Notes: a model not told the origin generated them from the letters alone. A stretch of 42,494 nucleotides of DNA from an uncultured Atopobiaceae bacterium (GCA_944320385.1 CALUHH010000018.1:1-42494), one strand, 5' to 3'. Shown: positions 32,525 through 41,142, counted from the first letter of the stretch. A program made the numbers and translations.

Positions 32525-35371
32525 CTACCTTCCCTCGGCGCTCGCGCGCTGCGCGCGGCGTCGCTTGATCTGACGGAACAGTGCCTTGCGCGCCTCCTCC
32601 ACGGCGAGCACGAGCGGGGGCAGGCAGCAGAGGAACGCGTAGTCGGCGACCCCGAGCGGGCTCGTGTGGAAGACGGACTGGAGGGGCGGGAAGAGCGTTA
32701 TGAACACGATAAGGCAGATCTCAAAGACGATGCCCACGTTGATGTGGCGGTTGGAGAAGATCCCGCGCGAGAAGACCGAGGCGGTCTCGGTGCGGCAGTT
32801 GAGGACCTGGCCGATCTGGGCGAAGACGATCGCGGCGAGGCACATGGTCGTGGCGCGCACGTAGACCGGATCGAGGTCGTCGCCGATGCCAAACATGTCG
32901 AGCCCCGGCACCCAGCCGGCCTCCAGCTGTGCGAAGACGTAGGCCGCCATGGAGACGACGGCGCCCATGAGGCCGTACCAGAGGAAGGCCTTGCGCATGA
33001 CGCGGGCATTGAGCAGCGGCTCTCTGGGGTCGCGCGGCGGGCGGTCCATGACGTCGTCCTCGGGCGGCTCGCAGCCCAGGCCCAGGGCCGGCAGCATGTC
33101 CGTGCCGAGGTCGATGGTGAGGATCTGCATCGTGGTGAGCGGCAGCGGCACGGCGCCTCCCGAGAGCAGGTAGACGGCGCTCGGCACGGCCTCGGGCATG
33201 TTGGAGTTCAGGATGTAGATCATGAACTTGCGGATGTTGGCGTAGACCGCACGGCCCTCCTCGATGGCGTGCACGATGGAGGCGAAGTTGTCGTCGGTGA
33301 GCACCATGTCGGCGGCCTCCTTGGCCACGTCGGTGCCCGTGATGCCCATGGCCACGCCGATGTCCGCCTTCTTGAGGGCGGGGGAGTCGTTCACGCCGTC
33401 GCCGGTGACTGCAACGATCTCGCCCATCTGCTGGAGGTTCTCGACCACGCGCAGCTTCTGCTCGGGCGCCATGCGCGCGAAGACCACCTCGCCGCGCAGG
33501 GCCTCCTTGAGCTCGTCGTCGCTTATGCGCTCGAGCTCCACGCCCGAGAGGACCCGCGGGCGCTCGCCGCGCACGATGCCGATCTTGCGCGCGATGGAGA
33601 CGGCGGTAAGGCCGTAGTCGCCCGTGATCATGATGACGCGGATGCCCGCGCGCCGGCACTGCTCCACTGCCGCCGCCACCTCGGGGCGCGGCGGGTCCTG
33701 CATGACCTCGAGGCCAACGAACGTGAGGTCGCGCTCGATGCTCTCCGGCTCGTAGGCGCTCATCGAGCGGGGCAGGCTGGGGTCGTCGGCGGAAAGGGGC
33801 CGGTAGGCCACGGCGAGCACGCGCAGCCCGTCGGCGGCATAGGCGTCGTTGGCTGCCATGATCTTGTCGGCGAGCTCGCCGGTCATGGGCACGGGCTCAC
33901 CGTCCACCCGCACGCGCGTGGAGAGGCCCACGATCTCGCCCGGCGCGCCCTTGACGAAGGCCGCGCGCCGCGCGCCGTCGAGCGGCTCGGGAAGCTGGTG
34001 GATCGTCGTCATGCGCTTGCGGCGGCTCTCGAAGGGCAGCTCGCGCACGCGCGGCCAGCGGGCCTCCTGCTCGGCGGGGTCCACGCCCGCCTTCTGCGCG
34101 GCGACGAGCAGGCAGGCCTCCGTGGGGTCGCCGAGCACGGTGTGGCGGCCGCCCTCCTCCTCGGGCGGCAGCAGGCGCGCGTTGGAGCACAGCGCCCCGC
34201 CCGTCACGAGCAGCCGCAGGTCGTCGTCGGCATGGGCGTCCACGTCCTTCTCGCCCAGGCGGACGGTGCCCTCGGGCGCGTAGCCCACGCCGGTTACCTC
34301 ATACTCGTGGCTTGCGGTCCAGAGGTGGTTCACCGTCATCTCGTTCTGCGTGAGCGTGCCCGTCTTGTCCGTGCAGATGACCGAGCACGAGCCCAGGGTC
34401 TCCACGGAGTTGAGCTTCTTCACGAGGGCGTTTCTCCTGCTCATGCGCTGCACCGCCATGGCCAGCGAGAGCGTCACCGTGGGGAGCAGCCCCTCGGGGA
34501 TGAAGGCCACGATCATGCCCAGGGAGAAGATGAACGCGACGGCAAAGTCGCTCTTCACGAACAGGGCGTCGAGCAGGAAGAAGCCCACGCCCATGCAGGT
34601 CGCGAAGATGGTGATCTGCTTGGTGGTGCGGTTGAGCTGCAGCTGCAGGGGGCTCTCGGCCTCCTGCATGTTCTGCGTGAGGTGGGCGATCTTGCCAAAC
34701 TCCGTGTCCATGCCGATGCGCGTGACCACGGCGCGACCGGTGCCCTCGGAGACCGACGTGCCCGCGAAGATGAGGTTGGGCGTCTCGGCCTGGGTGAGGT
34801 CCTCCTCCAAGACGGCGTCGGAGGTCTTGCGCACGGGGTTGGACTCCCCGGTGAGCGTGGACTGGTTGACCTGCAGGTCGGAGGCGCGGACCACGCGCGC
34901 GTCGGCGGAGATTTTGTCGCCCTCGGCGAGCACCATCACGTCGCCGGGAACGAGGTCCTCCGCGAGGATCCTCTGCTCCTGGCCGTCGCGGACGACGGTC
35001 GCGTAGGAGGGCAGCATCTTCTTGAGGGCGTCGGTGGCCTTGCCGGCGCGGTACTCCTGCCAGAAGCTGAAGCAGCCGTTGATGACGTTCACGAGCCACA
35101 CGGCCACGCCCAGCTCGGGCAGCCCCGCCACAAAGGCGACGGCGCCCGCGGCCCAGAGCAGGATGGCCATCAGGTGCGTGAAGTTGGAGAGAAACGCCAG
35201 GACTGGCGAGGCCTTTCTCTCGGTCTGGATGAGGTTCTTTCCCTGCCGCTCCTGGCGTGCCCGCGCCTCCTCCTGCGTGAGGCCCGCCTGTGAGGTTTCG
35301 AGCGCCGAGAAGACCCTGTCGGCGGTGAGCCGCTGCACGGCGACCGGCGTCGCCCGGGACGTGTCGTCCAT
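32525..35371 (-). CDS. P-type cation ATPase of the Na+,K+-ATPase-like (P2C) type
   Basis: Encodes 948 residues from the ATG at 35371 (AAGGGAGG site); the frame runs open further upstream without a better start. Motifs: N-domain (about 10-75), TLTGESNPV, Asp335 in CTDKTGTLTQNEMTV, KGAPGEIVGL, TGDYGLTAVSIARKIGI and TGDGVNDSPALKKADIGVAMGITGTDVAKEAADMVL. The TM4 motif is IVAFIPEGLLPTVTLSLA and TM6 onwards is ILTIDLGTDMLPALGLGCEPPEDDVMDRPPRDP. PEGLL-x-TVT and IDLGTDMxPA are hallmarks of Na+,K+-ATPase relatives rather than of PacL/SERCA (PEGLPAVVT). Na+ export or K+ exchange is therefore the best guess. Co-location with two TrkA genes supports it. Confidence 0.9.
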   Translation of the reverse strand: MDDTSRATPVAVQRLTADRVFSALETSQAGLTQEEARARQERQGKNLIQTERKASPVLAFLSNFTHLMAILLWAAGAVAFVAGLPELGVAVWLVNVINGCFSFWQEYRAGKATDALKKMLPSYATVVRDGQEQRILAEDLVPGDVMVLAEGDKISADARVVRASDLQVNQSTLTGESNPVRKTSDAVLEEDLTQAETPNLIFAGTSVSEGTGRAVVTRIGMDTEFGKIAHLTQNMQEAESPLQLQLNRTTKQITIFATCMGVGFFLLDALFVKSDFAVAFIFSLGMIVAFIPEGLLPTVTLSLAMAVQRMSRRNALVKKLNSVETLGSCSVICTDKTGTLTQNEMTVNHLWTASHEYEVTGVGYAPEGTVRLGEKDVDAHADDDLRLLVTGGALCSNARLLPPEEEGGRHTVLGDPTEACLLVAAQKAGVDPAEQEARWPRVRELPFESRRKRMTTIHQLPEPLDGARRAAFVKGAPGEIVGLSTRVRVDGEPVPMTGELADKIMAANDAYAADGLRVLAVAYRPLSADDPSLPRSMSAYEPESIERDLTFVGLEVMQDPPRPEVAAAVEQCRRAGIRVIMITGDYGLTAVSIARKIGIVRGERPRVLSGVELERISDDELKEALRGEVVFARMAPEQKLRVVENLQQMGEIVAVTGDGVNDSPALKKADIGVAMGITGTDVAKEAADMVLTDDNFASIVHAIEEGRAVYANIRKFMIYILNSNMPEAVPSAVYLLSGGAVPLPLTTMQILTIDLGTDMLPALGLGCEPPEDDVMDRPPRDPREPLLNARVMRKAFLWYGLMGAVVSMAAYVFAQLEAGWVPGLDMFGIGDDLDPVYVRATTMCLAAIVFAQIGQVLNCRTETASVFSRGIFSNRHINVGIVFEICLIVFITLFPPLQSVFHTSPLGVADYAFLCCLPPLVLAVEEARKALFRQIKRRRAQRASAEGR

Positions 35372-35571
35372 CGCGCCTCCCTTTCCAAGACGTGCGTACA
35401 GCGCGAGGATAGGGCGTCGCGGGCGGGCGGCGCGCGAGACGTCGGCGGCTGGCCAAAACGCCATACCGCGAGCATAAAGACGCAGTTAAGAGGGGGTGTT
35501 CAGGCGTTAAGGGCGCATTAACGGCGCTGGTTGGCCGCGGGGCAGCGCCCGGTGCCGCCCGGTGCCGCCCG

Positions 35572-35712
35572 GAGGGTATGTACGCAACCCCTGAGGGTAT
35601 GTACACCTCGCCGTTCTTATCGGTTTGCAAACCTGCTGGTAGATGGACTGCCGAGAAGAACGGGCGGGTTGGGACGGTGTACATACCCTCAGGGGGCGGT
35701 GTACACACCCTC
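35572..35712. repeat. Inverted array of GAGGGTATGTACAC-type units, 2 forward + 2 reverse
   Basis: Forward units are at 35572 and 35593 (21 bp apart), and reverse units at 35677 and 35699 (22 bp apart). The 70-bp centre contains GTTCTTATCGG, GCTGGTAGATGGACTGCCGAGAAG and GAAC. It shares GGTAGATGG-RYTG-CGAGAAG in the same orientation with the array at 31055-31184. It lies between the KdpE-like gene and the P-type ATPase start, about 200 bp upstream of the ATPase. A short tandem GGTGCCGCCC repeat precedes it (35551-35570). Confidence 0.8.
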
Positions 35713-35740
35713 AAAAGGGGCCAGCCGGGCGCCCGGGCGG

Positions 35741-36436
35741 CTACTCCGCGCGGACCATGCGGTAGCCCACGCCCACGTGGGTCTGGATGAGCTCGGGGCC
35801 TATCTTCTTGCGCAGGGACGCCATGATCACGCGCAGCGACGCGAGGTCGCCCACCTGCCCGGGCCCCCAGGCGTGCTCGAGCAGGTACTGGTGGGTGAGG
35901 ACCTTGTCCGCGTTTCTGGCGAGAAGGACGAGCAGCCGGTACTCCATCGGGGTGAGGTGCGGCTCCGCGCCGCCCACGCGCACGACGCCCGCTGCGTAGT
36001 CGATCGAGAGCGCCCCGTTCTCGAAGGTCGCGGCCTCGGCCGGCGCCCCGTGCGACACGCGCCGCAGGGCCACGCGCACGCGGGCGAGCAGCTCTCCCAC
36101 CGAGAAGGGCTTCACGAGGTAGTCGTCCGCCCCGGCGTCGAGCGCGCCGATTTTGTCGGCGTCGTCGGCGCGCGCGGAGACGACGATGATGGGCAGGTCG
36201 TCCGACCAGGTGCGCACGCGGCGCACGACCTCGATGCCGTCGGCGTCGGGCAGGCCGAGGTCGAGCAGGATCACCTGCGGCGCGCGCTCGGCCGCCGCGG
36301 CGATGGCCTCCGCCGCCGTCGCGCAGACGCAGCGGCGCAGGCCGCGGGAGTCGAGCGCGGCGCAGACGAGGCTCGCGATCGCGGGGTCGTCCTCCACCAC
36401 GAGGACAAGCGGGGCGTCGGGCAGCGCGTCAGACAT
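35741..36436 (-). CDS. kdpE: KdpE-like response regulator (OmpR/PhoB class)
   Basis: Encodes 231 residues from the ATG at 36436 (GGAGGTG site), overlapping the kinase gene by 8 bp. The receiver domain (residues 8-120) has VVEDD, the phospho-acceptor Asp59 in VILLDLGLPDADG, VVSARADD and DYLVKPF with the conserved Lys. The winged-helix output domain (about 130-229) has LTPMEYRLLVLLARNADKVLTHQYLLEHAWGPG and LRKKIGPELIQTHVGVGYRMV, very close to KdpE. KdpE controls K+ uptake genes; there is no kdpFABC here, so the downstream ATPase-trkA operon is a plausible target, which is inference. Confidence 0.9.
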   Translation of the reverse strand: MSDALPDAPLVLVVEDDPAIASLVCAALDSRGLRRCVCATAAEAIAAAAERAPQVILLDLGLPDADGIEVVRRVRTWSDDLPIIVVSARADDADKIGALDAGADDYLVKPFSVGELLARVRVALRRVSHGAPAEAATFENGALSIDYAAGVVRVGGAEPHLTPMEYRLLVLLARNADKVLTHQYLLEHAWGPGQVGDLASLRVIMASLRKKIGPELIQTHVGVGYRMVRAE

Positions 36437-37940
36437 CGGGCACCTCCTCGGCGGGCAGGGTGAGGGAGAAGACCGCGCCATGCGGCCTGTTGTCGCGCAC
36501 CGTGATGGTACCCCCGTGGGCCCGCGCCACGGCGCGACACACCGCAAGTCCCAGGCCGACGCTGCGCGTTCCGTCCGCGAGCGCGCCGCCGGAGGTGTGG
36601 AACGCCTCGAAGACGCGGTCCTTCTCGCCATCCGGGATGCCCGGCCCGTCATCGGCCACGATGATGCTCACCCGGGCGCCCTCGCGCTCGGCGCGGACCG
36701 TGACGCGGCAGCCCTGCGGCGTGTGCGCGACGGCGTTGTTGACGAGGTTGACGAGCGCCTGGACCGTGAGGGTGGGGTCGGCGCGCACGAGCAGGGGCTC
36801 CGGCGGCGCCTCGAAGGTCACGACGTGGCCGGCGCCGCCCGTGGCGTGGCGCAGCGCCTCCTCGACGAGGTCGTCCACGAGCTCCGCGTCCGCCTGCGGG
36901 CGCACGCCGCCCTCCTCGAGGCGCGTGACGGTGAGGAGGTTCTCCACGGTGGCGCGCAGCCAGGAGGCGTCGTCGCGGATGGTGGCCAGCAGCTGCCGGC
37001 GCGTGCCCTCGTCGAGGGCGGCTCCGGCGTCGAGAAGGACGTCGGCGTTGCCCGAGATCGAGGTGAGGGGCGTGCGCAGGTCGTGGGAGATCGAGCGCAG
37101 CAGGTCCGCGCGGGTCCGCTCCTCGCGGGCGCGGACGGCGGCCTCCTCGCGCGCCCTGAGCGCCGCCACGCGGTCGAGGGCGAGCGCCGCGAGGCCGCAG
37201 ACCGAGCGCCAGAGCTTGAGCTGCTCGGGGGCGAGGTCGGCGCCGGGCAGGATGCCCGCCACGCCCCGCGGCGCGGCTGACGGTCCCACGGGCAGGTAGA
37301 GGCCCGCTGCGGAGCCGAAGGCCTCCGTCGAGGCGCCGGCCGGGCTCCCGTTGGCGAGCGCTCGCAGGGCGACGGCGCGCTCGTCCGCCACGGTCGCCCC
37401 GGTCGGGAAGGGGAAGGCGGCGCGGTCGCCGAGGGAGCGCGCGTCGCCGCGGGCGGGGTACCAAACGAACGAGCGGCCGAGCAGCTCCGCCGCGCTTCTC
37501 GCCATCGCGGCCACCACGTCGTCGGGGGCGGTGCAGTCCTGGAGGCGGCCGCTCAGGTCCAGGAGGGCCTGCGCCTGGAGGCGGGCGGCCTCGGCGGCGC
37601 GGGCCTGGAGGCGCAGCCGCGCGGCGACGTGGCCGGCGAGCAGCGCCACGACGAACATGACCGCGAAGGTCCCCGGCATCGCGGGGTCGAGTGCCGCGAG
37701 CGAGAGCGTGGGCGCGGCGAAGAAGAAGTTGAAGGCGAGGACGGAGAGCGCGGCGGCGATCAGGCACCACGGTCCGCCCGGCGTGGCGAGCGCCACGCCG
37801 ATGACCGCCAGCACGTAGGTGACCACGACGGTGGCCTCCTGCAGGCCCGCCGCGCGCAGCAGCGCCCCCGCGGCCGTGGCGGCCGCGAGCAGCCCCGCGG
37901 TCACGAGGGATGATACGAAGGGACTGTCCCTTCGTATCAT
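36429..37940 (-). CDS. KdpD-like sensor histidine kinase lacking the KdpD/USP N-terminal domains
   Basis: Encodes 503 residues from an ATG inside a palindrome (37909-37941), overlapping the M16 peptidase stop as ATGA. Four membrane helices of the DUF4118 type (about residues 12-105: LVTAGLLAAATAAGALL, ATVVVTYVLAVIGVALA, WCLIAAALSVLAFNFFFAAP, GTFAVMFVVALLAGHVA) are followed by a coiled coil, a GAF-like domain (about 125-255), HisKA with His286 in SISHDLRTPLTSISGNADVLL, and HATPase with NLVNNAVAHTP, DDGPGIP and GLGLAVCRAVARAHGG. This is the C-terminal half of KdpD. The about-390-residue N-terminal KdpD plus USP sensor part present in E. coli KdpD is absent. It pairs with the KdpE-like regulator. 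Confidence 0.88.
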   Translation of the reverse strand: MIRRDSPFVSSLVTAGLLAAATAAGALLRAAGLQEATVVVTYVLAVIGVALATPGGPWCLIAAALSVLAFNFFFAAPTLSLAALDPAMPGTFAVMFVVALLAGHVAARLRLQARAAEAARLQAQALLDLSGRLQDCTAPDDVVAAMARSAAELLGRSFVWYPARGDARSLGDRAAFPFPTGATVADERAVALRALANGSPAGASTEAFGSAAGLYLPVGPSAAPRGVAGILPGADLAPEQLKLWRSVCGLAALALDRVAALRAREEAAVRAREERTRADLLRSISHDLRTPLTSISGNADVLLDAGAALDEGTRRQLLATIRDDASWLRATVENLLTVTRLEEGGVRPQADAELVDDLVEEALRHATGGAGHVVTFEAPPEPLLVRADPTLTVQALVNLVNNAVAHTPQGCRVTVRAEREGARVSIIVADDGPGIPDGEKDRVFEAFHTSGGALADGTRSVGLGLAVCRAVARAHGGTITVRDNRPHGAVFSLTLPAEEVPDV

Positions 37941-37941
37941 C
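37909..37941. repeat. Perfect 33-bp palindrome at the M16 peptidase/KdpD-like junction
   Basis: GATGATACGAAGGGAC (37909-37924) is exactly complementary to 37926-37941 around one T. On the minus strand it supplies the TGA stop of the peptidase (37939-37937) and the ATG start and first residues (MIRRDSPF) of the kinase (37940-37938). It has the same GGGAC-N-GTCCC core as the other palindromes. Confidence 0.9.
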
Positions 37942-40867
37942 GGACGAGCTCGGTCACGGCGTCGAAGGCGACGGAGCTCGCCTCGACGGCGTCGCGGCCG
38001 CCGAAGACGCAGACGCCGCTCGGGGCGCCCTCGTCGGCCAGCGCCGTGGCGAGCGCGCGCAGGTCGTCGGCCGTGGCCGCGAGCTCCTCGGCGCGCACGG
38101 CGTCGCGCCAGCCGGCCGCCTTGCCGCCGAAGCGGGCAACGTCCTGGCGGCGCGCCAGCTGGCGGGGCTTGACCGGCGCGTCGTGCGCGGCGACCGTCGC
38201 CACGATGTAGCCCTCGAGCTCCTCGGGCGAGCCGTCCCACGCGGCGAGCCACCCCGCCGCGCCGTCGTAGCGCGCGAGCGTGGCGTCGACGGCGGGGTCG
38301 CGGAAGCTCCAGAAGGCGCGCAGGCCCTCGCTCGTGCGCCGGAAGCCGCAGCCGTAGGCGCCGCCCTTCACGCGCACCTCGTTCCAGAGGTAGTCATAGG
38401 AGAGGGCGCGCGTGGCCACCTGCCAGCAGCCGATTGTTCCGGCGTCGCGCTCGCTGCGGCCGCCGCCGCGGACGACGTAGCTCACGTCGGAGGGGATGAG
38501 GAAGGCCTCGTTGCGTGGCACGGGCGCGGGGACGACGAGACGACGCTCGGCGCCCCCCGCGGCGACGAGCCCGAGCGCGCCGCCCGCCTCCCAGAAGCGC
38601 GCGCGGCTCTCGGCGGAGCCGGTGAAGCTCACCGTGACGGCGTCGGCGGTGAAGACGCGCGCCGCGAGGTCGGCCAGGCGCGCCGGCAGCTCGGCCGCCC
38701 GCGCCTCCCAGCCGTCGAGGAGGTCGCGCAGGAAGAGGTAGTACTCGAGCCCGGACATCGCGCTCGACGCCACGGCGGCGGACGAGAAGTACGCGTTGGC
38801 GCGGGCTGCCGCCGCGGTGTGGCCCGAGCTCACGAAGTACTGCTCGAGGGCCACCCTGCGCTGCGTGAGGATGTCGCGGATGCGGTCGAGGTCGTCGAAG
38901 CGCGTCTCCCCCCAGACCTCGGGGGGCAGCGTGGCGAGCGCCTCGACCTTCTCGGCCAGCGCCGACGCGCCCACCACGAGCGCGGGGGCGGCATAGGAGA
39001 GGTCGGCGTCGCGGGCGTAGGTCTCGGTGAAGAAGTCGAGCCCGCCGAGGTTGGTCTCGATGGCGGTGTCAAGGTCGGACGCCGTGTGGCGCGCGGTGTC
39101 GAGCTTGCCGAGCAGGTCGGTGAGCACGCCGACCCACGGAAGGTCGCCAAAGTCCAGGCGGCGCAGGTCGAAGTAGTGGTAGACGTAGTCGATGCCGTGG
39201 GTGTCCAGCTCGTGGGCGATGCAGGGCAGCGGCGCCTCCACGTCTGCCGCCTCCGGCTCGGGCGCGGGCGGCTCCACGTCGGCCACGGAGAGGCGCGGCA
39301 GGAGCGCGAGCGCCTCGGGGGCGTCCGGCGCCTCCTGCTCCGCGCGCAGCGCGGCGACCTCGGCGCGCACGGCCTCGAGGTCCTTCTCGGTCATGCCCGC
39401 GCGCAGGGCGGCGAGCTCCGCGGCCTCCTCGGCGCCGTCGCCCTCCTCCACGGGAGCGATCTCCACCTCGGCGCAGTGCGCGCTCTCGCAGACGAGCTCG
39501 CGCAGCAGCCGCTCGAAGTAGCCGGTGTCGAGGCCGGCCTTGAGCTCGGCGAGGGCGTCCTCGTAGCGCAGGTAGTCGAGCGGCCGCTCGTCGTCGTAGA
39601 GCCAGCTCGACATCGCGAGCATCGAGAGCGCGATGCCGTCGGGGTAGCCGCCCCAGTCGCCCTCGCGCAGGTTGAACTCCGCCTGCGCGAGCGCCGCCTC
39701 GAGCTTGTCACGCGGGATGCCGCCCTCGGCGAGCTCGGCGCACGCGGACTCCACGAGGGCGCGGAACCTCTCGCCCGCGCCTGGCCGCAGGCCGCGCAGG
39801 AAGAACAGCGCCTGGGGCTGGAGCACGCCGTCGGCGAGCATCGCGGAGAAGTCGTCGGCGAGGCCCGCGTCGAGCACGCGGCGCTTGAGGGGCGCCTCGT
39901 TGGAGCCGCACAGGGCGTCGAGCAGCACGTCCACCGCGAGCACGCGCGTGCGGTCGGCGGCGGTGCCGAGCACGTAGGAGAGGCCGATCGAGGCGTTGCT
40001 CGGCGCCGTGGCCATGGTGACGACGCGGCGCTCGGCACGCACGGGGGCCTGGAGGGCGAGCGGGTTGGGCGCGCCGGCCCCGCGCTGCGCGGCACCGCGG
40101 AAGCGCTCGTCTACAAAGGCGAGCTCGCGGTCGATGTCGAGGTCGCCGTAGAGGATGGTGTAGCTGTTGGGCAGGGCGTAGTGGCGGGCGTGGCTGTCCA
40201 GGAAGGCCTCGTAGGTGAGCGTGGGGATGGCGCGCGGGTTGCCGCCGGACTCGTGCCCGTAGCAGGTGTCGGGGAAGAGGGACCGTCCGAGCGCCTGGTA
40301 GAGGACGTCGTCGGGGTCGGAGAGCGCGCCCTTCATCTCGTTGAAGACCACGCCGTTGTAGCTGAGCTCGCCGGCGTCGTCCGCCTCGAGGTGCCAGCCC
40401 TCCTGCTCGAAGATGCGCGGGCGCTCGTAGATGGCGGGGTGCAGCACCGCGTCCAGGTAGACGCCCATGAGGTTCTCGAGGTCGGCCACGTTGGTGGAGG
40501 CCACCGGGTACATGGTCTTGTCGGGGAAGGTCATCGCGTTGAGGAAGGTCTGCATGCTCGTCTTGAGCAGGTTGACGAAGGGCTCCTTCACCGGGTAGCG
40601 CTTCGATCCGCACAGCACCGAGTGCTCGAGGATGTGGAAGACGCCCGTGTCGTCGGCGGGCGGCGTCTTGAACGAGATGGCGAAGGAGCGGTTGGTGTCG
40701 GCGCAGGCGAGCCACAGAGCGCGGGCGCCGGTGGCGTCGTGGCGCATGAGGTAGGCCTGGCCGGAGATCTCCGGCAGCTCCTCCACGCGCGTGACGGTGA
40801 AGCCGGCGTGGGTCGTGCCCGCGGCGAGCGCGGGGTCGGGCGCGGCAAAGCGGTTCTTCTCGGTCAT
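37937..40867 (-). CDS. M16C-type zinc metallopeptidase (presequence protease-like)
   Basis: Encodes 976 residues with a GGAGGTCCC ribosome site; TAAACT at 40903-40898 is a possible -10. The inverted zinc motif HxxEH is at residues 78-82 (FHILEHSVLCGSKRYP), followed by the distal glutamate region (YNGVVFNEMKGALSDPDDVLYQ) and the NPRAIPTLTYEAFLDSHARHYALPNSYTILYGDLD block typical of the M16C group (Cym1/PreP). Two M16 halves with an M16C-associated linker (about residues 440-560, rich in Glu/Ala) fill the length. No signal peptide, so probably cytoplasmic degradation of peptides. The stop overlaps the start of the KdpD-like gene by four bases, through a palindrome. Confidence 0.92.
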   Translation of the reverse strand: MTEKNRFAAPDPALAAGTTHAGFTVTRVEELPEISGQAYLMRHDATGARALWLACADTNRSFAISFKTPPADDTGVFHILEHSVLCGSKRYPVKEPFVNLLKTSMQTFLNAMTFPDKTMYPVASTNVADLENLMGVYLDAVLHPAIYERPRIFEQEGWHLEADDAGELSYNGVVFNEMKGALSDPDDVLYQALGRSLFPDTCYGHESGGNPRAIPTLTYEAFLDSHARHYALPNSYTILYGDLDIDRELAFVDERFRGAAQRGAGAPNPLALQAPVRAERRVVTMATAPSNASIGLSYVLGTAADRTRVLAVDVLLDALCGSNEAPLKRRVLDAGLADDFSAMLADGVLQPQALFFLRGLRPGAGERFRALVESACAELAEGGIPRDKLEAALAQAEFNLREGDWGGYPDGIALSMLAMSSWLYDDERPLDYLRYEDALAELKAGLDTGYFERLLRELVCESAHCAEVEIAPVEEGDGAEEAAELAALRAGMTEKDLEAVRAEVAALRAEQEAPDAPEALALLPRLSVADVEPPAPEPEAADVEAPLPCIAHELDTHGIDYVYHYFDLRRLDFGDLPWVGVLTDLLGKLDTARHTASDLDTAIETNLGGLDFFTETYARDADLSYAAPALVVGASALAEKVEALATLPPEVWGETRFDDLDRIRDILTQRRVALEQYFVSSGHTAAAARANAYFSSAAVASSAMSGLEYYLFLRDLLDGWEARAAELPARLADLAARVFTADAVTVSFTGSAESRARFWEAGGALGLVAAGGAERRLVVPAPVPRNEAFLIPSDVSYVVRGGGRSERDAGTIGCWQVATRALSYDYLWNEVRVKGGAYGCGFRRTSEGLRAFWSFRDPAVDATLARYDGAAGWLAAWDGSPEELEGYIVATVAAHDAPVKPRQLARRQDVARFGGKAAGWRDAVRAEELAATADDLRALATALADEGAPSGVCVFGGRDAVEASSVAFDAVTELVR

Positions 40868-40956
40868 GGGACCTCCTTGACGGCGTTTTCCTGTGACAGT
40901 TTACCCCTACCGCCGCCTCCGGGGCCTTCGCCGCGCGCACGTCCGCCGTGGCCTCT

Positions 40957-41070
40957 CAAACTTCTGTACTTTGTTGCGGCCCGCTAGCCGGCCGAGAAGA
41001 ACAGCAAGCCCCTTACCAGCACATATGTGACATGAAATCAAATGCGCCATGAGCAATGTACAGAAGTTTG
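40957..41070. repeat. 13-bp inverted repeat with 88-bp centre between divergent genes
   Basis: CAAACTTCTGTAC (40957-40969) and GTACAGAAGTTTG (41058-41070) are exact inverted copies. The centre has CCGAGAAGAAC, as in other elements, and CACATATGTG, a short palindrome. The spacing (88 bp) is close to the 89-bp centre of family B. It lies between the divergent M16 peptidase and EamA genes. Confidence 0.7.
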
Positions 41071-41142
41071 GGAGGAGGTCGCATGCGGCCGCCGCTGCGA
41101 GGTGGTAGGCTAACGCGGGCCGATTTGAGCAGGGGAGGACAC

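Noticed and set aside
35551..35570. Tandem GGTGCCGCCC repeat as a separate element
   Set aside because: Only two full copies of a 10-mer in very GC-rich DNA; too little to call independently of the adjacent array.
31055..35712. Composite transposon
   Set aside because: The two bracketing arrays are related, but there is no transposase or integrase gene and no clean target duplication; recorded as a finding on bracketing only.
31197..37940. Complete Kdp (kdpFABC) potassium system
   Set aside because: The P-type ATPase has the P2C layout, not the short KdpB layout, and no kdpA, kdpC or kdpF is present.
37910..40987. Very long open frame of about 1025 codons on the plus strand
   Set aside because: Shadow of the M16 peptidase gene on the opposite strand; GC-rich codon use keeps antisense frames open. 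Its translation is low-complexity Val/Gly/Ala/Arg-rich with no domain pattern. The same reasoning rejects long frames antisense to nrdD, mgtA and the P2C ATPase.
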